A stretch of 64,000 nt of DNA from CAIWAH01 sp964602595 (GTDB lineage: Bacteria > Verrucomicrobiota > Verrucomicrobiia > Limisphaerales > UBA9464). Positions 27,811 to 35,829 of the stretch are shown here, piece by piece. The notes under the pieces are model-generated. The model saw nothing but the letters and a program-made list of their open reading frames with translations, did no database searches and was not told the origin of the DNA. Both the position numbers and the translations under genes were made by a program. Location of the stretch: contig CAZRRO010000022.1 of assembly GCA_964602595.1 (NCBI GenBank), positions 58,964 through 122,963 of the forward strand. Direction: 5' to 3'. Position 1 is the first letter of the stretch. Every line of letters begins with the position of its first letter.

Positions 27811-29459
27811 ACATCCAGAATCCCATCCTGCCCGGATTCAATCCCGACCCATCCATCCTCCGCGTCGGGGACGACTACTACGTTGCGACGTCCACCTTCG
27901 AGTGGTTTCCCGGCGTTCAGATCCACCATTCGCGCGACCTGGTGAACTGGCGGTTGCTGACGCGACCGCTGCGTCGTCCCAGCCAGCTCAACATGCTGGG
28001 TGAGGCCGATTCCTGCGGCGTCTGGGCGCCGTGTTTGACGCACGCCGACGGCCTGTTCTGGCTGATCTACACCGACGTCAAACGCTTCGGCCGTTCCTCG
28101 ATGGCCGGGGCAAGTGGGGCGTCGTTGCGCGACTTCCACAACTACCTCGTCACCAGCCCGACCATCGACGGCGACTGGTCCGACCCAGTGTATCTCAACA
28201 GCAGCGGCTTCGACCCCTCGCTCTTCCACGACGACGACGGCCGGAAATACATCCTGAACATGCTGTGGGACTATCGTTCCGGGAAGAACCGGTTCGCGGG
28301 CATCGTTCTCCAGGAATACTCGGTGAAGGAGCGCCGCCTTCTCGGTCAACGCCAACTAGTGTTCAAAGGCACTCCGCTCGGCCTCACCGAAGCCCCGCAC
28401 CTCTACAAGCGAGACGGCTGGTATTACCTGCTCACGGCCGAGGGCGGCACCAATTGGAACCACGCCGTCACCATGGCGCGTTCTCGGAACCTCACCGGCC
28501 CCTACGAGCTGCATCCCGATACCTACATCATGTCCGCGCGCCATCGGCCTGACGCGCCGCTACAACGCGCTGGCCATGCCGACATCGTCGAGACCCAGGA
28601 CGGCGAAACCTACATGGCGTATCTGGTCGGGCGTCCGCTCCGGAACCGTGGCCGCTGCACGCTGGGCCGAGAGACCGCCATCCAGAAGATGGTCTGGGGC
28701 GCGGACGGCTGGCTGCGCACGTTGGACGGACAGGGAATTCCCACGATGGAAACACCCGCCCCGGCGTTGCCGGAGCACAAGTTTCCAGCCAAGCCCGTGC
28801 GGGAGAATTTTGATTCACCCGAGCTGCCCGTGGACTTCCAGTGGCTACGTTCGCCGTATCCGGAAGAACTCTTCAGCCTGACCGAGCGTCCCGGATTCCT
28901 GCGACTGCACGGCCGTGAATCGATGGGCAGCCTGTTCCGCCATTCGCTCGTCGCGCGCCGTCAGCAGGCGCACTGCTTCAGCGCGTCCACCGTGGTCGAG
29001 TTCGAGCCGGAACATTTCCAGCAGATGGCCGGCCTGGTCTGCTACTACAACAGCACAAAGCTGCACTACCTCCACGTCACCCACGACGAGACGCTCGGCA
29101 AACATCTGCGCGTGATGTCGTGCATCCCCGATGCACTGATGGCTGACGCCTTCACGCCGCCCATCCCCATTCCGTCCGGCAAACGCGTGCATCTGCGGGC
29201 CGAGGTGGACCATGAGCGCCTCCACTTCGCCTACAAGGTCGAGGGCGTGGACGCCGACTGGCGTTGGCTGCCAGAGATCTTCGACGCCAGCATCCTCTCA
29301 GACGAATGCTCCGCGCCCGGCCAGCCCAACTTCACCGGCGCCTTTGTCGGCATGGCCTGCGAAGACATGTCCGGCACCCGCCGCCCGGCGGACTTCGACT
29401 GGTTCGAATACCAGGAACGGGATTACTGGCCCAACCCGGTTAAGCCACCTACGAGATAA
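27807..29459 (+). CDS. GH43 beta-xylosidase
   Basis: 550 residues with no signal peptide, so cytoplasmic. The N-terminal propeller has NPILPGFNPDPSILRVGDDYY with Asp14 as catalytic base, the SSGFDPSLFHDDDGRKY segment, and acid Glu195 in LTEAPHLYKRDGWYYL. A C-terminal jelly-roll domain (about 345-545; FDSPELPVDFQWLRSPYPE, FSASTVVEFEPEHFQQMAGL) is typical of XynB-type exo-beta-1,4-xylosidases. Together with the symporter it would import xylo-oligomers and release xylose inside the cell. The start ATG overlaps the transporter stop. Confidence 0.92.
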   Translation: MNIQNPILPGFNPDPSILRVGDDYYVATSTFEWFPGVQIHHSRDLVNWRLLTRPLRRPSQLNMLGEADSCGVWAPCLTHADGLFWLIYTDVKRFGRSSMAGASGASLRDFHNYLVTSPTIDGDWSDPVYLNSSGFDPSLFHDDDGRKYILNMLWDYRSGKNRFAGIVLQEYSVKERRLLGQRQLVFKGTPLGLTEAPHLYKRDGWYYLLTAEGGTNWNHAVTMARSRNLTGPYELHPDTYIMSARHRPDAPLQRAGHADIVETQDGETYMAYLVGRPLRNRGRCTLGRETAIQKMVWGADGWLRTLDGQGIPTMETPAPALPEHKFPAKPVRENFDSPELPVDFQWLRSPYPEELFSLTERPGFLRLHGRESMGSLFRHSLVARRQQAHCFSASTVVEFEPEHFQQMAGLVCYYNSTKLHYLHVTHDETLGKHLRVMSCIPDALMADAFTPPIPIPSGKRVHLRAEVDHERLHFAYKVEGVDADWRWLPEIFDASILSDECSAPGQPNFTGAFVGMACEDMSGTRRPADFDWFEYQERDYWPNPVKPPTR

Positions 29460-29529
29460 CCACCTTCCCCCATCAACAGAGTCGGACTTGTCCTCATCCG
29501 CCCCATTTTCGCATCATTTCTCCCATCAC

Positions 29530-30933
29530 ATGACCTCCCCCTTCCCTCGTCAGCATCCCCAACTGCTGGCAGCAATCGCCCTGACCGCGGCCCTCGCCGA
29601 AGCGACGGCCGCCGGCCTTCAGAAAACCGTGCTCGTCACCGACTGCGAAAACCCGATGCAGGTCGAGGTGCTCGCCGACGGCCGACTGCTTTACGCCGAG
29701 CGCATGGGCAATGTGAAGCTGTGGACGCCCGACACGAAAACGTCGTCCGTGATCTGGCAGCGGGACGTCGAAGCCCGCCCCAACAGTTCCACACCGGCGA
29801 CCGGCGGGGCCTGGGAAGCCGGTTTGCTGGGACTTGCCGTGGACCCCGCCTTCGAACGCAACCACTGGGTCTATCTCTACTACTCCCCAAGGGCCGGCCA
29901 CGAGTTCCGGGTCAGCCGCTTGACCTTGAGCGGAACGCCGGCGGGGCTGACTGAAGAAAAGACTCTCCTGACCATCCCGGTGGACCTCGAAGTGTGCTGC
30001 CACTACGCCGGCGGCCTTGGGTTCGACGCCAAGGGCAACCTCCTGATCGCGACGGGCGACAATACGATCGGCTTCGAAAGCGACGCCTTCGCCCCGACCG
30101 ATTTCCAGGAGGGCCGAAAGTTCTTCGATTCCGCGCGGTCGGCGGGCAACGCCAATGACCTCCGTGGTAAGATCCTGCGCATTCATCCAGAGCCCGACGG
30201 CACCGCCACGATTCCCGCCGGCAACCTGTTCCCGGCCGGCACAGCGAAAACGCGGCCGGAAATCTACGTTATGGGCTGCCGCAACCCCTGGCGCTTCTCG
30301 GTGGATGCGAAGTCCGGGACACTTTACTTCGGCGACGTGGGCCCGGATGCCCCGGTGGCCAAGGAACAACGTGGTCCGGCCGGCTTCGATGAGTTCAACC
30401 GCACCAAGACTGCCGGCAACTTCGGCTGGCCGTTCCTGCTCGCGGACAACCGGCCCTACCGGCAATACGACTTCGCGACCAAGGAATCCGGTCCGGCGCA
30501 GGATCCGGCCAAACCGCTCAACGAGTCTCCGAACAACACCGGTCCGAAGGAACTACCGCCCGCGCAGCCGGCCTGGATGTATTACCCGGCTGGGCAGTCA
30601 TCCCGCTTCCCGCAGTTCGGCAGCGGTGGCCGCTCCGCCGCGGCGGGGCCGATCTATCACTTCGATTCTACGCTCAAGTCGGCGGTCAAGCTCCCGGCGG
30701 AATACGACAACTGCCTTTTCGTCTACGAGTGGATGCGCAACTGGATCGTGGCCGTGAAACTCGACGCGAACGGCGAGCGGGTAGAACTGAAACGGTTCGC
30801 GCCGGAACAGACGTTCAAGCATCCCACCGACCTAAAGCTCGCCGCCGACGGTGCGCTCTACGTCATCGAATTCGGCTCCGGCTGGGAAAATAACAAGGAC
30901 GCCCAGATCGTGCGGGTTGAAGCGGCGCCGTGA
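29530..30933 (+). CDS. Secreted sorbosone/aldose dehydrogenase-like propeller protein
   Basis: 467 residues with a signal peptide (LLAAIALTAALAEATAAG). It belongs to the glucose/sorbosone dehydrogenase family of six-bladed propellers. Diagnostic segments are MQVEVLADGRLLYAERMGNV, WEAGLLGLAVDPAFERNHWVYLYYS, NANDLRGKILRIHPEPDG and GCRNPWRFSVDAKSGTLYFGDVG. Relatives bind PQQ or a similar cofactor and oxidise aldoses in the periplasm, but some PVC members have no proven activity. It begins 70 bp after the xylosidase, ends the xylan block, and is followed by the convergent polyene genes. Confidence 0.8.
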   Translation: MTSPFPRQHPQLLAAIALTAALAEATAAGLQKTVLVTDCENPMQVEVLADGRLLYAERMGNVKLWTPDTKTSSVIWQRDVEARPNSSTPATGGAWEAGLLGLAVDPAFERNHWVYLYYSPRAGHEFRVSRLTLSGTPAGLTEEKTLLTIPVDLEVCCHYAGGLGFDAKGNLLIATGDNTIGFESDAFAPTDFQEGRKFFDSARSAGNANDLRGKILRIHPEPDGTATIPAGNLFPAGTAKTRPEIYVMGCRNPWRFSVDAKSGTLYFGDVGPDAPVAKEQRGPAGFDEFNRTKTAGNFGWPFLLADNRPYRQYDFATKESGPAQDPAKPLNESPNNTGPKELPPAQPAWMYYPAGQSSRFPQFGSGGRSAAAGPIYHFDSTLKSAVKLPAEYDNCLFVYEWMRNWIVAVKLDANGERVELKRFAPEQTFKHPTDLKLAADGALYVIEFGSGWENNKDAQIVRVEAAP

Positions 30934-30974
30934 TTGGAAACCGGTGCCCGGCCCCGCGGGCAGCCACGCCGCTC

Positions 30975-31961
30975 CTAGGTTCGCCGAAACACTGCGGCGA
31001 CCGACTGCTCGTTGATGCCGTGCATATCCACGATGGCGTCTCCGGGTTGGTCCTTGGCCAAACGAGCGGCAGCGTAAACCACACTCCACGCCGCGCCCGC
31101 ACCGAGTCCTTCCCCGAGGACGGCCGCTGGGCAGACACATTTCGTCGTGACGCCCGGTGTGTTTGGGTTGCTGCAAACCCGCAACACGGCTGGGTCCGAA
31201 TAAGGCGCCAACTGCTGTTGGGTGCGCTCGACGGCGCGCCCGCGGCCGTTCGGGCCGACGTAAAGCTGTGGCTGGGTAACGGCCACTAGCTCAACGGCAG
31301 CGGGTTCGCGCCGCAGATAGACGGCCCCGGCTCCTTCGGCCGCTGGCAGGTTGGGTTCGAGCATTTCCAACGCTTCGGCGGACAGCCAATCCGCCTCCTC
31401 CGCCCCCACGACCAGGCAGCCATCGACAGCGCCGGCGTTCAGCCATTCGGCGCCGAGGGCGAGCGACTTCACGAATTCGCCTTGGTCACCCACCACGGTG
31501 TAATTCACCGCCGTCGTGCCGAAGAATGCCGACAGATGCGACGCGGGCGCGTTGAAGACGGTCTCGGGAAAAATCAGCGGGCTCGCGGTCGCCGGGTCAC
31601 GCAGCACCTCGTCGTAGAACCGCCGCGAATAACCCACGCAACCGGTGAACGCGCAGAAGATGATGCCTAGGCGAAGCTGCCCGGCGGCCACCGCGGCCTG
31701 GTCCGCGCCCAGCGCTTCCAGCGCGGCCCCCACGGCAAAGTGGGAGATCGGACTGGTCCGTCGCAACCGAGGATGCGCCAGGAAGGCGGGGCGCGGTTGC
31801 GGTGCCGGCACCCGCCGCACTGCGAGCGGATATTCCTGACCGGGCCGGACGAGCGGCTGCAAGGGCAACGGCCCCCCCCGGTTCACGGCCTGCACCAACG
31901 CCTCGGCACCCCAACCCGCCGGCGAAACCGCCCCGACGCCATGAATGGAAATCCGGCTCAT
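30975..31961 (-). CDS. Ketosynthase-like chain-length factor (catalytically altered)
   Basis: A 328-residue beta-ketoacyl-synthase-fold protein. Aligned with the KS encoded just upstream (Cys173 in ANACASGAN), the position of the active-site Cys holds Gln160 in VVGDQGEF. The other two catalytic histidines are also missing (the NAHGTGT and GIGHLLG blocks are replaced by SNPNTPG and TKCVCPAAVLG). Loss of Cys with Gln in its place is the hallmark of chain-length factors that pair with a KS in type II polyketide and aryl-polyene systems. It overlaps the KS gene by ATGA. It may set the polyene chain length. Confidence 0.82.
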   Translation of the reverse strand: MSRISIHGVGAVSPAGWGAEALVQAVNRGGPLPLQPLVRPGQEYPLAVRRVPAPQPRPAFLAHPRLRRTSPISHFAVGAALEALGADQAAVAAGQLRLGIIFCAFTGCVGYSRRFYDEVLRDPATASPLIFPETVFNAPASHLSAFFGTTAVNYTVVGDQGEFVKSLALGAEWLNAGAVDGCLVVGAEEADWLSAEALEMLEPNLPAAEGAGAVYLRREPAAVELVAVTQPQLYVGPNGRGRAVERTQQQLAPYSDPAVLRVCSNPNTPGVTTKCVCPAAVLGEGLGAGAAWSVVYAAARLAKDQPGDAIVDMHGINEQSVAAVFRRT

Positions 31962-33202
31962 GGAAACCTCCGGAGCACGAGGCTGGCGTTGGCTCCGCCG
32001 AACCCGAACGAATTGGTGAGGGCATATTCGAAGGCCGCTGCCTGTGCAGCCCGCACGAGCGGGAAACCGCACGCGGCGTCGGCCGTGCCAATTCCCAATT
32101 CCGGCGGCAGCCACTGCCCGCGCAGGGCAAGCAGGCACACCCCAACCTCCACCGCCCCGGCCGCGCCCAGCAGATGTCCGATGCCCGCCTTGGTCGAACT
32201 GACCGGCAGCGCGGCGGCGCGATCGCCGGCCCACCGGGTAATCGCGTGGGCCTCCGCGACGTCATTGGCCGGCGTGCCAGTGCCGTGCGCGTTCACGTAG
32301 CCAATCTGTTCCGGGCCGACCCCTGCATCGGCACAGGCGGCCTGCATCGCGGCAAGCGCGGCGTTGCCCTGCGGCTGCGGTTGGGTGAGATGATGTCCGT
32401 CGGTCGCCGTGCCGTAGCCGACGATTTCACCCAGCACGGTGGCCCCGCGCGCCTCCGCGGCGGCCTTTGATTCGAGGCAAAACACGGCGGCACCTTCGCC
32501 GAGCGCCAGTCCGTCGCGCGCTGCGTCAAACGGCCGGCAACGGGTCGGCGAGAGCGCCTGGAGCGAGTCGAAGCCGGCGAACACCAGTTCGCTCAAGGCG
32601 TCGTAGCCGCCGGCCAGCACGCGGGCCGCGCGGCCAGAACGGACGAGTTGGAAGGCATGGCCAACCGCGTTGGCCCCCGAGGCGCAGGCATTGGCGATGA
32701 TGGTCACCGGGCCGTGAAAGCCAAATGCCTCGGCGAGGTCCAGAGCCTGGCGCTGCGGTTGGTAGTGAGTCACGCGCGTCGCCTGCCGTCGGCGGTTTGC
32801 CGGCGTGGCGATGGCTTGCCGGTAGTAATCCTCGCCCAGTGTCATGCCGCCGCTGGTGGTGCCGAGCACGAGCGGGATGTCATCCATCCCGCCTTCCCAG
32901 CGGGCCTCGGTCCACGCCTCGTGCGTCGCGTGGAGCAGCATCCGGCCCGCCCGTTCGAGGCGGCCCGCCTGGCGCGGCGTCAGCCGGGTGGGCGGCAAGG
33001 TGGCCGGCAAATCCACCTCGGCGGCTTGCCGGGTGCGCTGGCGGGAAGCGTCGAACGCGGTGACGGGGCGAAAGGCCGAGCGGCCGGTGCGAAATCCCTC
33101 GGCGTTGACCGCCTGCCCCAGCCCCAGTGGAGTCACCAGGCCCATCCCGGTCACGACGACCCGGAGGGGAACCGGGGGAGCGGGTGACGTGGGAAACAGC
33201 AT
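31958..33202 (-). CDS. Beta-ketoacyl-ACP synthase (KS) of a type II polyene system
   Basis: A 414-residue KS with the full Cys-His-His triad: Cys173 in IANACASGAN, His306 in VNAHGTGTPAND and His343 in AGIGHLLGAAG, plus Lys338 in SSTKAG. It ends in NSFGFGGANASLVL. The ATG at 33202 gives the VVVTGMGLVTPLG N-terminus. It is followed immediately by the chain-length factor (ATGA overlap), an arrangement typical of aryl-polyene KS/CLF pairs and different from housekeeping FabF. The divergent flavoprotein gene begins 82 bp away, so a bidirectional promoter is likely. Confidence 0.9.
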   Translation of the reverse strand: MLFPTSPAPPVPLRVVVTGMGLVTPLGLGQAVNAEGFRTGRSAFRPVTAFDASRQRTRQAAEVDLPATLPPTRLTPRQAGRLERAGRMLLHATHEAWTEARWEGGMDDIPLVLGTTSGGMTLGEDYYRQAIATPANRRRQATRVTHYQPQRQALDLAEAFGFHGPVTIIANACASGANAVGHAFQLVRSGRAARVLAGGYDALSELVFAGFDSLQALSPTRCRPFDAARDGLALGEGAAVFCLESKAAAEARGATVLGEIVGYGTATDGHHLTQPQPQGNAALAAMQAACADAGVGPEQIGYVNAHGTGTPANDVAEAHAITRWAGDRAAALPVSSTKAGIGHLLGAAGAVEVGVCLLALRGQWLPPELGIGTADAACGFPLVRAAQAAAFEYALTNSFGFGGANASLVLRRFP

Positions 33203-33284
33203 TGGTGGGCGCAGGCTAGGGAGGAAACCCCGGCCGTCAACGTGGCGGCTTGCATGGCCGAACCGCCCCGCGGACTCTCGCTGT

Positions 33285-34853
33285 ATGGAAGCGCCCCGCG
33301 AAGAACCGGCCGAATACGACGTCGTCGTCTGCGGCGGCTCCTTGGCGGGCGCGGCGACCGCGCTTCTTCTGCTTCGGGCGCGCCCCCAGCTTCGCCTCGC
33401 GATCCTCGAAAAATCGGACCGGTTCCCGCGGCGCGTGGGCGAGGCCACGGTAGAGATTAGCGCCTATTTCCTCGGCAAGGTGCTGGGCCTGACCCAGCAC
33501 CTCAACGAGTGCCACCTCGCCAAGCAGGGCATGCGCTTTTGGTTCGCCAACGCCGAGACCCGGACGCTCGCGGATTGTTCCGAACTGGGGAGCCGCTACC
33601 TCACTCGCCTGCCGTCCTGGCAGGTGGACCGTAGCGTGCTCGACGAGGAAGTCCTGCGCCGGGCGGTCGCCGCCGGGGCAATTCTTTTCCGGCCCGCGAA
33701 GGCCCTGCATATCGCCCTCCAGGCCGGCGGCAGCCAGACCGTCAGCTTTGAACAAGGCGGCAGGCGGCAGGAAATCCGGAGCCGTTGGGTCATCGACGCC
33801 AGCGGCTTTGCGGCACTGCTTGCCCGGCAAGAAGGTTGGCTGCGCCGCAACGAAGCCCACCCCACCACGGCGGTGTGGGCCCGCTGGCAGGGCGTGAAGG
33901 ATTGGGATGGCCGTGAACTGGCCGACCGGTTCCCGGAGTGGTATGCCGCCTGCCACACCATGCGGGCCACCGCGACGAATCACCTCATGGGCGATGGCTG
34001 GTGGTCGTGGTGGATTCCGCTCCGCGGCGGCGACTTTTCCATCGGCGTGGTCTTCGACCAACGACGCGTCCAGTGGCCGCGCACCGGCGGGCTCGGCACC
34101 AGCCTCAAGGATTTCCTCACGGAGCGGCATCCGGTGGCCCGTGAACTCTTGGCCGACGCAAATCCGGTCGAGGGCGACGTCAAGTGGCGGGCCCATCTCC
34201 CCTACTCTTCCACCCAATTCGCCGGTGACGGGTTTGCGCTGGCGGGCGACGCCGCGGCCTTCCTCGACCCTTTCTACAGCCCGGGCATGGATTGGCTGAG
34301 CTACACCGCGACCCGGATCACTGACCTGATCCTCGCCGAACGCGGCGGTGAAATCGGCGCACCGTTGGCAGAACGAATCGCGAGCCACAACCGCATCCTG
34401 ACCCAGTCCTACGAGCGATGGTTCGAGGGCATCTACCGCGACAAATACGACGTGATGGGCGACTACGAACTCATGCGCGCCGTCTTCCGGCTCGACCTGT
34501 CGCTCTATTATCTCGGCGTCGTCTCGCAACCGATCAAGTTCGGCCCCGCAGCGCTGCTTCAGCCGGTGTTCGCCACAGCGCCGTCCGAAATTCCGTTCCG
34601 CCTCATGCGGCTCTACAACCGCCGCCTTGCCTGCATGGCCCGGGCCCGGCGCGAGCGCGGCACCTTCGGCGCCATGAACGCGCACCAGCGACTGCTCCTC
34701 GACGGTTACCTGCCCGACAATTCCACCGGCAAGGCCGCCCTGGTCGGCTTGCTCGGTTGGCTGAAACTGGAACTCAAGGAAGGCTGGCGCACCTGGTTCA
34801 CGCCGGCGGGCGAGGTCAATCCATTGTTCAAGCCCGTTCCCACCGCAGTGTGA
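33285..34853 (+). CDS. FAD-dependent halogenase-like oxidoreductase
   Basis: A 522-residue flavoprotein. It has an N-terminal dinucleotide-binding VVVCGGSLAGAATALLLL and RVGEATVEIS (the usual GESTxP-like region), and GFALAGDAAAFLDPFYSPG near 320. At residues 240-245 it has W-S-W-W-I-P, a fit to the WxWxIP signature of flavin-dependent halogenases, which separates them from monooxygenases. A long helical C-terminus follows. It reads divergently from the KS/CLF pair. Inference: tailoring (possibly halogenation) of the polyene's aryl head. A reductase role cannot be excluded. Confidence 0.72.
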   Translation: MEAPREEPAEYDVVVCGGSLAGAATALLLLRARPQLRLAILEKSDRFPRRVGEATVEISAYFLGKVLGLTQHLNECHLAKQGMRFWFANAETRTLADCSELGSRYLTRLPSWQVDRSVLDEEVLRRAVAAGAILFRPAKALHIALQAGGSQTVSFEQGGRRQEIRSRWVIDASGFAALLARQEGWLRRNEAHPTTAVWARWQGVKDWDGRELADRFPEWYAACHTMRATATNHLMGDGWWSWWIPLRGGDFSIGVVFDQRRVQWPRTGGLGTSLKDFLTERHPVARELLADANPVEGDVKWRAHLPYSSTQFAGDGFALAGDAAAFLDPFYSPGMDWLSYTATRITDLILAERGGEIGAPLAERIASHNRILTQSYERWFEGIYRDKYDVMGDYELMRAVFRLDLSLYYLGVVSQPIKFGPAALLQPVFATAPSEIPFRLMRLYNRRLACMARARRERGTFGAMNAHQRLLLDGYLPDNSTGKAALVGLLGWLKLELKEGWRTWFTPAGEVNPLFKPVPTAV

Positions 34854-34986
34854 AATTTAGTAACGGAGCGCCCGCAACTCGCGGAAAGAGTGACACCCGC
34901 CCATCCTTGCCTCCCCTCCGCGTTTTGGTCTCGCGACTTCAATTTCCGCTACCCGCCCGGAGATCACTCGGCTTCCATTCCCGGGC

Positions 34987-35739
34987 GTGACCACCCCAGC
35001 TCCCAGCTCCAATCTCGGCGAGGCTCCGGTCGGTGCGTTCGCCACGACCCATTGGAGCCTCGTGCTGCACGCCTGCCGCGACGACTCCAGCCTCGCCCGG
35101 GAGGCACTCGAAACCCTGTGCCGGGCCTACTGGCCTGCGATTTATACCTACGTTCGCCGGTCCGGCCATGCGCCGGAAGCGGCACGCGACCTGACCCAGG
35201 ATTTTTTCGCCCGCCTGCTCGGCAAAGGCTTGATTGGCATCGCCAACCCGCAGAGGGGCCGGTTCCGCACGTTCCTGCTGACGGTGCTCCAGCGATTCCT
35301 GGCCGATGAGCACGACCGGGCGACCGCGCAGAAACGGGGCGGCGGTGAAGTCCTCCTTTCGCTTGATGAATTGGCCGCCGAAGAGGAGCGGCCGTTTGAA
35401 CCCACCGGTGGCATAAGCCCGGAACAGGAGTTCGACCGGCGTTGGGCGCTCGCCACGCTCGACAACGCGCTTCGGCACCTGCGGGCGGAGGCGGAGCGTG
35501 CCGGCCACGGCGAGCTGTTTGCGGCCTTGCAGGGATTTCTCGGTGGCGGTGAACCGGCGGGCACGTTGGCGGAGACCGGCGCCCGCCTGGGCCTCGGCGA
35601 AAGCGCCGTGAAGATGCGGCTCAGCCGGTGGCGGCTCCGTTACCGCGAGCTGTTGCGGCAAGAGGTGGCTCAAACGGTTCCCCGCGTCGCCGATCTGGAC
35701 GAGGAAATGCGCCACCTGTTTGCCGTCCTGAGCACGTGA
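34987..35739 (+). CDS. ECF-type sigma factor linked to a Ser/Thr kinase
   Basis: 250 residues. Region 2 covers about 20-100 (FATTHWSLVLHACRDDS, AARDLTQDFFARLLGKGLIG, PQRGRFRTFLLTVLQRFL), and region 4 about 180-225 (LAETGARLGLGESAVKMRLSRWRLRYREL). This ECF kind, longer than usual and without an adjacent anti-sigma gene, is common in verrucomicrobia next to Pkn-type kinase genes. The GTG at 34987 is the first plausible start. A shared promoter-like motif occurs before three downstream genes, including the kinase, and I propose that this sigma factor recognises it. Activity may be set by phosphorylation. Confidence 0.85.
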   Translation: MTTPAPSSNLGEAPVGAFATTHWSLVLHACRDDSSLAREALETLCRAYWPAIYTYVRRSGHAPEAARDLTQDFFARLLGKGLIGIANPQRGRFRTFLLTVLQRFLADEHDRATAQKRGGGEVLLSLDELAAEEERPFEPTGGISPEQEFDRRWALATLDNALRHLRAEAERAGHGELFAALQGFLGGGEPAGTLAETGARLGLGESAVKMRLSRWRLRYRELLRQEVAQTVPRVADLDEEMRHLFAVLST

Positions 35740-35744
35740 ACGAT

Positions 35745-35778
35745 TTCCTGTGACCCCCGCGAGCGATTTCCCGAAGCA
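35745..35778 (+). promoter_or_regulatory. ECF-type promoter motif, copy 1 (before the kinase)
   Basis: The sequence TTCCTGTGACCC (TGACCC at 35751-35756) and CGAAGCA (35772-35778) are separated by 15 nt. The same two boxes recur with 14-nt spacing before the two downstream giant-protein genes. This fits a -35/-10 pair read by a dedicated sigma factor, most simply the product of the gene just upstream. The kinase start lies 51 bp after the second box. Confidence 0.6.
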
Positions 35779-35829
35779 GGTAAGAATGGACTTCCGCCAG
35801 CCACCGTCCGTCCGTCCCGGCTTCGTCGC

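Noticed and set aside
30934..30974. A bidirectional terminator between the dehydrogenase and the convergent CLF gene (TGCCCG/CGGGCA hairpin)
   Set aside because: The stem is only six base pairs and no T tract follows on either strand, so it is not supported well enough to list.
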